A stretch of 64,000 nucleotides of DNA. It comes from an uncultured Bacteroidales bacterium (GTDB lineage Bacteria; Bacteroidota; Bacteroidia; Bacteroidales; UBA1715). Below are positions 41,162 through 49,798 of the stretch, in pieces (positions within the stretch are counted from its first letter, which is position 1; each line of letters opens with the position of its first letter). The stretch covers positions 10,520-74,519 of the forward strand of contig CALAUG010000047.1 of assembly GCA_937892155.1 (NCBI GenBank), read 5' to 3'. Both the position numbers and the translations under genes were made by a program. The notes beneath the pieces are model-generated. The model saw only the letters and a list, made by a program, of their open reading frames with translations, was not told the DNA's origin and ran no database searches.

Positions 41162-43637
41162 TCTGTTTCTGTTTTTTCTGACCTTTTTGTCGGTACATTG
41201 TATAGCACAAAGTACCTTTACGGGGAAGGTATACGATATTGACTCAAAAGAGCCTTTATCGTTTGCCAGTGTTTGGGTGAAGGGAACAAATAATGCTGTT
41301 ATTACTCAAATTGACGGCTCTTTTTCCATCAGTCCTGTGAATCAAACCGATACGGTTCAGGTTAGTGCTCTCGGATATAAAGATTTTGAAATTATAGGAA
41401 GTAATATTACATCTGCCGAAATGACGGTGGAAATGATACCTGCTGCCATACAAATTGATGCTATCACCATTCGACCTGGAAAAAATCCTGCTATTCCGAT
41501 TGTAAAGAAAGCTATTCACAATCGCCGCGACAATCGTCCCGAAAATGTAAAGGATATAGAATTGATTGAATACAATAAACTGAATTTTAGTTTGAGTGGT
41601 ATTGATAGCACTGTGTTTAATGTAGGTTTTTTCCGAAAACATCCCGATGTGCTTGTCAAAACCAACGATTATGATAATTCCTATAACGTGCCATTGTATT
41701 TTTCGGAATATATGTATTACGAAAAACGCCATGAAAATAAAAATCCCGAGGTTCAGGAAATTGTCAAAAACCAGCATGGTAGTAGTTTTATCGAAAGTGA
41801 TATAGTTACCAAATATGTGTCGTCGCTCGACGAAAAAATGTCGTTCTATACAAACATTCGTTTTTTGTCTAAGGATTTCATTAGCCCAATTTCTTCCCAG
41901 GCATTGGTATATTATCGTTATTACCTTGATGATTCTATTGTTGATGGCGGGCGAACGTATTATCGCTTGCGCTATCGACCTCGTAATGCACAAGATTTGG
42001 CATTCTACGGTTACATGATTATTGAAAAGGAAACAGGTGCTTTGGCAGAAATAGATGCTACATTGCAACCGTCGTCAAATTTAAACTTTGTCCGCAAATT
42101 CCGTTTGTTCGAGAAATTCCAACTGACGCCGGAGGGCTTGTGGTTTAACCGACAGCAAAAAATGTCGGTGGAATTTGTCCCTGAATTGTCTAAAGATACG
42201 GCGTATAGGGCAATCAATACGCCTCTTACGGCAATCAAATCAACGACATTCATCATAGATTCATTGCAAATTAATGACTATTTGGAGCATCGTACTGTGC
42301 CAGGACGTTTCAATTTGCGAAAAAGCGATTATGGCAAGCGTGATACATCTTTTTTGTCGCAGTATCGTCCCGATACATTGTCGAGCCTTGATTTAATTAC
42401 ACAGAATGCTATTGAAAAAACGAATGCAATTCCTACGGTAAAGGCGGCAAACAAACTCATGAATATGTTCCTGTATGGCTATTTTACTATTTGGAAAATT
42501 GATTTTGGGCCGTATTTGTATTTTATACAAAGTAATAAAATTGAGGGAACCCGTCTGAACTTGTGTGCACGTACTTCTAAATCGTTCCACGATAAAATGA
42601 TGATAGGTGGATATCTGGGTTATGGGTGTCGAAATCATAAGTTCAAGTACGGATTGCAATATTCTTTGCGCGTTCCTACTACTAATTATGGAGCCATACA
42701 TTTACGCTACGACCAGAATATCTACCGTATTGGCGACTTCCGTCAACCACTTGATTTTATTCGTGAAAATGTTTTGGTACAGTCCGACGATAACTTGCTT
42801 TCTGCGCTACTTACACAAAGTGAGAACGATGCGGTGTATTTGGTAAAACGTGGTGTGGCTGCATACGAACAGCAATTAAATAAGAATTTTACAATCAAAC
42901 CATGTTATACTCAGGCGACGCACTATAATCCTCCATATTTCAATTTTGATACGGTGAATCAGTTATCGAAATTCAGAACCTACGATTTTAGTTTTGATAT
43001 CCGTTTGTCATTTAAAGAGGAAGTTTCAACCGATCACTTCCGTCACATGTATATCACTACTCGTTATCCAATCTTTCATTTGAATTTTATGCGTGGGAAA
43101 TACAATATGGACGGTAAAACAGATTGGTACAATCAGTTCCGTTTGGTTGTGAATCATAATATTCTATTTGGTGTTGGTAAAATTGATTACGTAATTGAAG
43201 CGGGCTATATCGCCAATCCGGTGCCTTTCCCATTGCTTGAAATCCATCGAGGAAACGAAACTGGTGGAAGTGGACAATATTATTTCAACCACATGAATTA
43301 TATGGAATTTGCCAGCGATGCTTTCGTAAATTTGTATGTAGAGTACGGTTTGAATGGCTTCTTTTTCAATAAAATATGGGGATTACGCAAATTGCAGCTT
43401 CGTGAGTTACTTACGTTCAAGGCTTGTTATGGCCGATTGTTAAACAATAATAATTCGGTGTTGCCGTTGCCCGGCGAAACCTATGAACTTTCATATCCAT
43501 ATATGGAAGCAGGTATAGGCGTAACAAATCTGTTGAAGTTTGTCCGTCTGGAATATATTTGGCGTCTAAATTATCTCGACCATCCGAATCTTAACAGCAA
43601 GCGTGGCTTATTTATTCGATTCAATTTCGAGTTCTAA
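41130..43637 (+). CDS. DUF5686 outer-membrane protein with carboxypeptidase-like domain
   Basis: An 835-aa protein. Signal peptide (LSFASLFLFFLTFLSVHCIA) is followed by a CarboxypepD_reg-like domain (TFTGKVYDIDSKEPLSFASV, GYKDFEI) at about 30-115, as found at the N-terminus of SusC-type and DUF5686 proteins. The rest is beta-strand-rich with many aromatic residues and ends in a strand closing with Phe (GLFIRFNFEF), the outer-membrane barrel signature. The function is unknown. The start overlaps the phosphatase 3' end by 32 bases, so expression is coupled. Confidence 0.85.
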   Translation: MLQRKILSFASLFLFFLTFLSVHCIAQSTFTGKVYDIDSKEPLSFASVWVKGTNNAVITQIDGSFSISPVNQTDTVQVSALGYKDFEIIGSNITSAEMTVEMIPAAIQIDAITIRPGKNPAIPIVKKAIHNRRDNRPENVKDIELIEYNKLNFSLSGIDSTVFNVGFFRKHPDVLVKTNDYDNSYNVPLYFSEYMYYEKRHENKNPEVQEIVKNQHGSSFIESDIVTKYVSSLDEKMSFYTNIRFLSKDFISPISSQALVYYRYYLDDSIVDGGRTYYRLRYRPRNAQDLAFYGYMIIEKETGALAEIDATLQPSSNLNFVRKFRLFEKFQLTPEGLWFNRQQKMSVEFVPELSKDTAYRAINTPLTAIKSTTFIIDSLQINDYLEHRTVPGRFNLRKSDYGKRDTSFLSQYRPDTLSSLDLITQNAIEKTNAIPTVKAANKLMNMFLYGYFTIWKIDFGPYLYFIQSNKIEGTRLNLCARTSKSFHDKMMIGGYLGYGCRNHKFKYGLQYSLRVPTTNYGAIHLRYDQNIYRIGDFRQPLDFIRENVLVQSDDNLLSALLTQSENDAVYLVKRGVAAYEQQLNKNFTIKPCYTQATHYNPPYFNFDTVNQLSKFRTYDFSFDIRLSFKEEVSTDHFRHMYITTRYPIFHLNFMRGKYNMDGKTDWYNQFRLVVNHNILFGVGKIDYVIEAGYIANPVPFPLLEIHRGNETGGSGQYYFNHMNYMEFASDAFVNLYVEYGLNGFFFNKIWGLRKLQLRELLTFKACYGRLLNNNNSVLPLPGETYELSYPYMEAGIGVTNLLKFVRLEYIWRLNYLDHPNLNSKRGLFIRFNFEF

Positions 43638-43781
43638 CGTGCGGTAATGTTTTGGACCTAAAATGAACAAATAACCATTAAGCCGAACTTCTGCCAAACT
43701 CATAGCGACATTTTCAATTGTCAACATTTAATTGGTGTTAAAACTTTCCTTAAAGTCACAATTAAATCGGCATAAAAATGA

Positions 43782-43789
43782 TATATTTG
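43782..43789 (+). promoter_or_regulatory. -7 promoter element of the propeller lipoprotein gene
   Basis: TATATTTG, 15 bases before the ATG at 43805. Confidence 0.5.
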
Positions 43790-43804
43790 ACAAATTGATT
43801 TTCT

Positions 43805-44794
43805 ATGAATAGAACTTTTACACGTATAGTTGTTTTTTCTCTCATCTGCCTTGCTGTTGCTGGATGTAAGAAAAAAGATAAAATGTCATATCATCCGGTT
43901 GGTACAATAAATAATGTAGCAATCAAGGATATTGTCGGCGTTGATAGTGATATGTTGCTGGTACTTGGTAGCGAAAAGAATAAATCGGTAGTCTATTCGT
44001 TTGGCATTGAAGACCGTTCTTCGGAAAAACGTCTTTCAAAGAACATAGAATATAACGATATATGCTTTGACAATGGTACAACGTGGTTGTGTGGGAACGA
44101 TATGAACATACGTGTAAGTAACGACACCGCCAGAAGCGTTGACGAAGATAAAATACCCGATTTTTCATATTGGGATGAGTGGCCTACGGAAAAATCCAAT
44201 ATGGTTGAAATGTATGTGAAAGATGGCAAACCACGGTATGCTATCGGCAAACGTGATATGTTAAAGGGTAATTTTTACGTGTACAATAACGATGAGTATT
44301 TCTTCCATGGAAATACTCAAGTGGATCTTGGCTTAAATGATATGGTGGTCGTTAATGATACTGTATATATTGCTGGCTACGGATCAATATTGCGTGTTAC
44401 CAATAATGGCGCTGATATAAATTATGAAGAAATTGGTGATGAGAATTTTACAAGTATTGCCGTCGGTAATGGAAAGTATTTGTATGCTTCAACGTATTCG
44501 GGAAAAATATATCGCTCAAAAATTGGCTCTAATGAATGGGAAAAAATAAATCATTCGGGCAAACATTTGTTGTTTGTCGAGGCTAATGATTTTGGTGATG
44601 TTGTTGCTATGGGCGAATCCCGCGAAGTGTTGGTTTCAACTGACTTTGGAAATACGTGGCGCGAAGAGAAATACGACGAGGGCAACAAAGTTTCGTGCCT
44701 TGTGTCTATAGATAATGTATTTTACGTTGGAACAGAGAAGGGCACAATTATCAAGATGACAAAAGAAAGCCTCGATTTGAATGTTGAAGACTAG
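43805..44794 (+). CDS. Lipoprotein with beta-propeller (BNR/sialidase-like) repeats
   Basis: A 329-aa protein. The signal peptide ends with lipobox LAVAGC (lipid on C21). The body shows about six repeats of 40-45 residues with propeller-like blades (NDMVVVNDTVYIAGYGSILR, TSIAVGNGKYLYASTYSGKI, LVSIDNVFYVGTEKGTI) and one Asp-box-like STDFGNTWREE. Such lipoproteins are usually binding or scaffold proteins of the outer membrane. It is followed within 16 bases by the CotH gene, so probably the same transcript. Confidence 0.78.
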   Translation: MNRTFTRIVVFSLICLAVAGCKKKDKMSYHPVGTINNVAIKDIVGVDSDMLLVLGSEKNKSVVYSFGIEDRSSEKRLSKNIEYNDICFDNGTTWLCGNDMNIRVSNDTARSVDEDKIPDFSYWDEWPTEKSNMVEMYVKDGKPRYAIGKRDMLKGNFYVYNNDEYFFHGNTQVDLGLNDMVVVNDTVYIAGYGSILRVTNNGADINYEEIGDENFTSIAVGNGKYLYASTYSGKIYRSKIGSNEWEKINHSGKHLLFVEANDFGDVVAMGESREVLVSTDFGNTWREEKYDEGNKVSCLVSIDNVFYVGTEKGTIIKMTKESLDLNVED

Positions 44795-44810
44795 TATTGT
44801 CTGTTGACAA

Positions 44811-47800
44811 ATGAAGAAGTTTTTTGCAGTTATATCTATTTGTTTATGTGCAATAGGTTGTTTCTCTCAGAGCGTCATACTTAATGAATTAGTTGCAAAA
44901 AACGTATATTCCTATGTTACTTTCGATAATACTTCTCCCGATTGGATAGAAGTTAAGAATGTGTCGTCGGCGAGTGCGAACCTTTCCGATTATTCTATTG
45001 CTACATCAAAAAATTACGATTCTCCTGTTAAATTGCCTGGCGTTTCGCTTGCCCCTGGTAAATGTTATTTGCTACTCACCAACAATGGTGTGTTTTCTGG
45101 GAAAAATGAGATGCCGCTGGATGCTTCTGCTGGTACTGTGTATTTGTTCCATAAGTCAAAGGCCGTTGATAGTATTTCATGGAAACATCTTCCGACTGAT
45201 GTCTCAATCGGTCGTGATGCGGACAATACCCAATGTTATTATTTTGCCAGAACAACTCCAGGAAAAGCAAATAGCATGGAACGCTATGTGGCAAAAACTT
45301 TGGATAAGCCAAAACTAAACAAACCATCAGGATTGTATAAATCTCCATTTTATGTAAATGCTTATACGAGTGAATCAAAATCAATTCTCCGTTATACAAT
45401 TGATGGCTCGGTTCCTACCGAACAATCAATGTTGGTAAGCGACAGCATAAAAATAATTGACAACACAAATCTTCGTGTCCGTGCCTTCCGTGATGGATAT
45501 TTGCCAAGTGAAACAGTAACAATGTCGTATTTGTTTGTGCAGTCTCAAACATTGCCAATAGCATCATTGACAGTTAATAACGACGATTTCTTTAGTGATG
45601 AAACTGGTATATATGCCGAAGGATTAAATGCTGATGAGGAGGAACCACATTATGGAGCAAATTATTGGCAAGATTGGGAACGACCAGTTCATCTTGATTA
45701 TTTTGACGAAAATGGTGTGTGTGTTGTTTCTCAGGATTTGGGATGCAAAATTGGTGGAAACTGGAGTCGTGCACAACCTCAGAAAACCTTGAAATTGTAT
45801 GCACGCGATGAATACGGGAAAGATGAAATAGAATACCAGTTTTATAAGGATAAACCAATATCGTCGTTTCACATGATTCTGCTGCGTAATAGCGGAAATG
45901 ACTGCAATAACACTCAAATGCGCGATGGAGTGATATCGGTCCTTGCAAAACAAATGGATATTGACCGACAGGCCTATCAACCTGCAGTTGTGTATATTAA
46001 TGGAGAATACTACGGCATTCAGAACGTACGTGAAAAACAAAATAAACAGTATGTTGCAGAGAATTTTGGCTACGATAAAGATGATATAGATGTCATAAAA
46101 AGTTGGGGCGAAATAGTCGATGGCGATGATAGTGATTATTGGGGAATGAAATATTTTTTTGAAAACACAGATTTGTCTATCGACAAAAATTATCAAAAAG
46201 CCAAAACCTATATAGATGTTCCGAATTTTATTGATTATAACGTGCTGGAAATGTTTGTGGTGAACGAAGATTGGCCTGGGAATAATATAGCTTATTGGCA
46301 TTCCCGTTCTGCAAATACTCCTTGGCGTTATATGCTTTTTGATGCTGATTTCGGGCTCGGTATTTGGGATTTGGAGCCTAAAGTCAATAAAAATATGTTG
46401 GAATGGTGCACAATGGAGGGCTCCGAGGATTATGCTACTGCTGATTGGGCTACCATAATACTTCGTCAATTGCTTAAAAATAAGGACTTTACGTGCGATT
46501 TCCTTAATGCTACCGCCGACAGACTTAATACAACACTGTCGCCAGATTCGGTGACGTATGTAATAGATTCAATTTATAGCTTAATAGAACATGAAATGCC
46601 AAACCATATTGACCGCTGGGGATATAATTGGCAGGATGGCTGGCTCAGTCAGATGTACGATTTTGGTCGCAGACGCGAAGCAATTATGAGAAAACAGACC
46701 GAGGATTTTTTTAACACAGAAGGTAGTTACGTGCTGTCTCTCAATAGTTCTGATGCTCAAGCAGGATATATCCATCTTAATACAATAGACATATGCAGTT
46801 TCCCATGGTCGGGTAAGTATTTTAATAACAACAAAATTTCGCTTACTGCAATTCCACGTCCGGGCTACGAATTTGCCCGTTGGGAAGGAAGTGTGAATTC
46901 AACGGAACGCACTATATCGGTAACCACTGATGAAACAACAGAGTTGAAAGCTGTCTTCAATTATGTCGGAAACGAACCAAATCTGTCGTTTTCCGAGGTT
47001 TATTATCATACGCGCGACAAAGCCGAAACTGAATGGATTGAGCTGTACAATGATGGAGATGAGGTTGATATGTCGCATTGGAAACTGATAGTTGATAGAT
47101 ACAATCAGACGTATACTATCCCGGAAGGTACCATCATTCACGGTGGGCAAGTGCTTGTGCTTGCAAACAATGTGGAGATTTTTAAACAGAATAATTCGGT
47201 TGATGATGCACTGCTTCTTGGTAATCTGCGTTTTGATTTTCCAAAAGATTTCGCTACGCTACTGTTACAAGATTCCAATGGAAATACTATTGCAAAAATG
47301 GCCTATACCGACCTGTATCCAACGGCAAGAAAATCTGACGGATACGGATACTCTTTTGAATATTTGTATGATTGGGAACAGGAAGAAAATTTAAAATGGC
47401 ATTCTTGTTCATTCGGTGGAACTCCCGGAAAAATAAATGGTGATGATGGTTCTAATGCTACAGCGCAGCCGGTTATAACGGAAATAAATTATGCCTCCAG
47501 TGGAAAACTTGACGCTGGTGACTGGATAGAAATAAAAAATCCAAGTACAATAAGTGAAATCAATCTAAAAGATTGGATGATATGCGACAAAGCAGGTAAT
47601 ATTTCTGTAATATACGACGATGTTGTTATTCCACCACAAGGCTATGTTGTGTTTGCCGATGAACCAGAAAAATTCCATTCTGTGTATCCAGAAGTACAGT
47701 GCTGTCAATTGGATTTGTCATTGAATAATTATGTGGACGAGGTGAATTTGTACGATTCATACGAACGTCGCATAGATGCCGTTTCATATTCTATGTTTAG

Positions 47801-48182
47801 CAGTTCGTGGACAAAATCTGCCATGGGAACAGGAAGAACGTTGTCGTTTATAGAAACATCGGATGATAATTCGTTTGCAGGGAATTGGTTGGCAAGTAAG
47901 AGCGCTGGTACGCCGGGAATGCCTAATGATTATTTGCAATCTGTTCCAATTGTTGAATCATACTCCACAGTGTTCCCAAATCCCTGCCAAAATTACGTCG
48001 TCGTGAGACAAAACGGAAAATTCAACTACGAAATTGCTACGGAAGATGGTCAAATAGTCCAGACGGGCACAGGTGTTGACGAAAAATATGTTTTGTTACA
48101 AGTGCAGGCAGGAAACTATTTCGTCGTCGTTGGAAACGAACAATATAAAAGTATCCACCGTTTAATAGTGCTAAAAGAATAA
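44811..48182 (+). CDS. T9SS-secreted CotH/lamin-tail-domain protein
   Basis: A 1,123-aa protein with a signal peptide. In order: lamin tail domain (~20-130; ILNELVAKN, DWIEVKNVS), chitobiase C-terminal-like Ig domain (~160-235; RYTIDGSVPTE), CotH-type atypical kinase domain (~245-620; MILLRNSGNDCNN, YRYMLFDADFGLG-type segment RYMLFDADFGLG), a bacterial repeat (~690-712), two more lamin tail domains (~720-860 WIELYNDG and ~880-1030 DWIEIKNPS) and a T9SS sorting domain (VFPNPCQNYVVV). CotH proteins phosphorylate surface proteins in spore formers; the role of secreted bacterial forms is unknown. Follows the propeller lipoprotein. Confidence 0.88.
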   Translation: MKKFFAVISICLCAIGCFSQSVILNELVAKNVYSYVTFDNTSPDWIEVKNVSSASANLSDYSIATSKNYDSPVKLPGVSLAPGKCYLLLTNNGVFSGKNEMPLDASAGTVYLFHKSKAVDSISWKHLPTDVSIGRDADNTQCYYFARTTPGKANSMERYVAKTLDKPKLNKPSGLYKSPFYVNAYTSESKSILRYTIDGSVPTEQSMLVSDSIKIIDNTNLRVRAFRDGYLPSETVTMSYLFVQSQTLPIASLTVNNDDFFSDETGIYAEGLNADEEEPHYGANYWQDWERPVHLDYFDENGVCVVSQDLGCKIGGNWSRAQPQKTLKLYARDEYGKDEIEYQFYKDKPISSFHMILLRNSGNDCNNTQMRDGVISVLAKQMDIDRQAYQPAVVYINGEYYGIQNVREKQNKQYVAENFGYDKDDIDVIKSWGEIVDGDDSDYWGMKYFFENTDLSIDKNYQKAKTYIDVPNFIDYNVLEMFVVNEDWPGNNIAYWHSRSANTPWRYMLFDADFGLGIWDLEPKVNKNMLEWCTMEGSEDYATADWATIILRQLLKNKDFTCDFLNATADRLNTTLSPDSVTYVIDSIYSLIEHEMPNHIDRWGYNWQDGWLSQMYDFGRRREAIMRKQTEDFFNTEGSYVLSLNSSDAQAGYIHLNTIDICSFPWSGKYFNNNKISLTAIPRPGYEFARWEGSVNSTERTISVTTDETTELKAVFNYVGNEPNLSFSEVYYHTRDKAETEWIELYNDGDEVDMSHWKLIVDRYNQTYTIPEGTIIHGGQVLVLANNVEIFKQNNSVDDALLLGNLRFDFPKDFATLLLQDSNGNTIAKMAYTDLYPTARKSDGYGYSFEYLYDWEQEENLKWHSCSFGGTPGKINGDDGSNATAQPVITEINYASSGKLDAGDWIEIKNPSTISEINLKDWMICDKAGNISVIYDDVVIPPQGYVVFADEPEKFHSVYPEVQCCQLDLSLNNYVDEVNLYDSYERRIDAVSYSMFSSSWTKSAMGTGRTLSFIETSDDNSFAGNWLASKSAGTPGMPNDYLQSVPIVESYSTVFPNPCQNYVVVRQNGKFNYEIATEDGQIVQTGTGVDEKYVLLQVQAGNYFVVVGNEQYKSIHRLIVLKE

Positions 48183-48261
48183 TTTTCAATTGCCAAATTC
48201 TCTCTTCTTTGCAAGATATTAAAACTTATGAACACCCTGTTTGCGGTTTTGTTTTATTGCC

Positions 48262-48269
48262 TAATTTTG
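48262..48269 (+). promoter_or_regulatory. -7 promoter element of the basic-protein/TPR/polA unit
   Basis: TAATTTTG with TTG at 48241-48243 about 18 bases upstream; the ATG is at 48294. Confidence 0.5.
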
Positions 48270-48293
48270 GAGTTGAAAAAATAGATGTAGAAG

Positions 48294-48860
48294 ATGAAAC
48301 TAAGTAGATTAGCCTTTTTATTGGGTTTATTAATCGTCAGTACAACAGCATTTGCTCAGTATGACGATGACGAAACGGTACAATCTCGAAAAAGTACCCA
48401 CAAACACGAAAAAGTAAGTGCCCCAACTTCAAAAGCAAACAACAAGGAGCTGAAGCAAAAAGATTCATTCAAATCAAGTGTGAATAAAACTACCCACTTG
48501 AGTAAGAAAGAACAGGCAAAGTTGCAGGCAAAAAAACAAAAAGACCGCGAAAAACGCTACGATAGTAACCGCGACCGTATGCAAAATAAGAAGACGGTTC
48601 AGCGAATGAAACAAAACGAAAAGAATTCGTACCGTTATAATCAACAGAAAGGAAAATCGTGGGATAAGCGTAATAAAAAAGCTCAAAATTCAAAAGCAAG
48701 GAAGGCTTCGGCAAAACGAGCTAAACAGTTAGAAAAGAGACAGGACGAGGCTCGCGAAAGATACGAGAATAAGGACTATAAACCAGGTGAACGTAAAACG
48801 ACCAAAAAGGGAAAAATAAGAGAGTTCTACAATCCGTTTAAACGCGATAAGAAAAAATAA
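48294..48860 (+). CDS. Exported Lys-rich basic protein
   Basis: A 188-aa protein. A signal peptide (LSRLAFLLGLLIVSTTAFAQ) is followed by a short acidic patch (YDDDE). After that it is extremely rich in Lys, Arg, Gln and Asn with almost no hydrophobic residues (HLSKKEQAKLQAKKQKDREK). It is likely disordered or coiled-coil and might bind polyanions such as LPS or DNA in the periplasm. No family recognised. Its stop overlaps the next start (TAATG). Confidence 0.7.
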   Translation: MKLSRLAFLLGLLIVSTTAFAQYDDDETVQSRKSTHKHEKVSAPTSKANNKELKQKDSFKSSVNKTTHLSKKEQAKLQAKKQKDREKRYDSNRDRMQNKKTVQRMKQNEKNSYRYNQQKGKSWDKRNKKAQNSKARKASAKRAKQLEKRQDEARERYENKDYKPGERKTTKKGKIREFYNPFKRDKKK

Positions 48861-49792
48861 TGAGACGTATATTGGGGATACTTGTTGCGCTCATCCTCGC
48901 TATAGCAACCTTAGCGCAGGATTGCGAATCCCTTTATACACAATCTCTTAAATTGTACGATAAAAAAGACTATCTGGCATCAATCACAATGCTGGATAGT
49001 CTTTCTGCTTTATGCCCGGCCTCTTCAACGTACTACATTCATCGGGCAAAATGTTGCCAGGCTCTCAAAGCCGACAAGGCAACGCTCGAAGCTTTGAATG
49101 CTGCAATTTCACTTGATGATAAATGTGTAGCCGCATGGGCAATGAAAGCTCAATTTGAATTTGATAAAGGTATGTACCAGTTGGCCATAGCGAGTTACGA
49201 AAAACTGTTGTCGCTTATACCGGTACGGGATTCCACAGTTAAAATCTATCAAACAAATTTGAGCGCACTATATGTTCTGACAAATCAAAACGATAAAGCG
49301 TTTGAGTTTCTGTGGGATTTGTGCCATCAAAATCAAACCGATGTCCAACTGCTGACAAATCTTTCGGCCTGTGCTATCTATACACAACGGCTTGATCAGG
49401 CTGAATGGGCTTTGAATAAAATCCTATCTGTTGACAAGAAAAATAGTATGGGATTGACAAATCTTGGTCTATGTAAAAGTGAAAAACAAGATTACAAAGG
49501 GGCAATCCAATGCTATAATAAATCCTTGCGTATTCAAACTGATGCCTATCCTTTGAACAACCGTGGATACGCATATTATAAGCTCGGAAAGTACGAGAAG
49601 GCTTTGAAGGATATCAATCATTCACTTCAACTTGATGCCTCAAATTCCTATGCGTATAGAAACCGTGCACTGGTCTATTTTAAGTTGCATAATTCCAACG
49701 CTTGCAATGATTTGCAGACGGCGCTGGATAAAGGCTTTACCGAAATGTACGGCGACGAAGTTCTGAAACTTCAGCAGGAACATTGTAAATAG
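48860..49792 (+). CDS. Exported TPR-repeat protein
   Basis: A 310-aa protein with a signal peptide ending LATLAQ. From about residue 25 onward it is a solenoid of TPR motifs (SLKLYDKKDYLASITMLDSL, YHIHRAK-like blocks, SMGLTNLGLCKSEKQDYKGA, NNRGYAYYKLGKYEKALKDI). TPR proteins are protein-interaction scaffolds. It starts on the stop codon of the basic protein gene and lies 6 bases before polA. Confidence 0.82.
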   Translation: MRRILGILVALILAIATLAQDCESLYTQSLKLYDKKDYLASITMLDSLSALCPASSTYYIHRAKCCQALKADKATLEALNAAISLDDKCVAAWAMKAQFEFDKGMYQLAIASYEKLLSLIPVRDSTVKIYQTNLSALYVLTNQNDKAFEFLWDLCHQNQTDVQLLTNLSACAIYTQRLDQAEWALNKILSVDKKNSMGLTNLGLCKSEKQDYKGAIQCYNKSLRIQTDAYPLNNRGYAYYKLGKYEKALKDINHSLQLDASNSYAYRNRALVYFKLHNSNACNDLQTALDKGFTEMYGDEVLKLQQEHCK

Positions 49793-49798
49793 TTTGCT

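Noticed and set aside
41256..42068. 270-codon minus-strand frame inside the DUF5686 gene, and the 281-codon one at 45624-46469
   Set aside because: Both lie inside long plus-strand genes with signal peptides and domains. The products are Ile/Phe/His-rich without motifs.
34764..43666. Shared TTGGACCTAAA at about 34765 and 43655
   Set aside because: Only 11 bases match and the flanks do not align, so chance is the simplest explanation.
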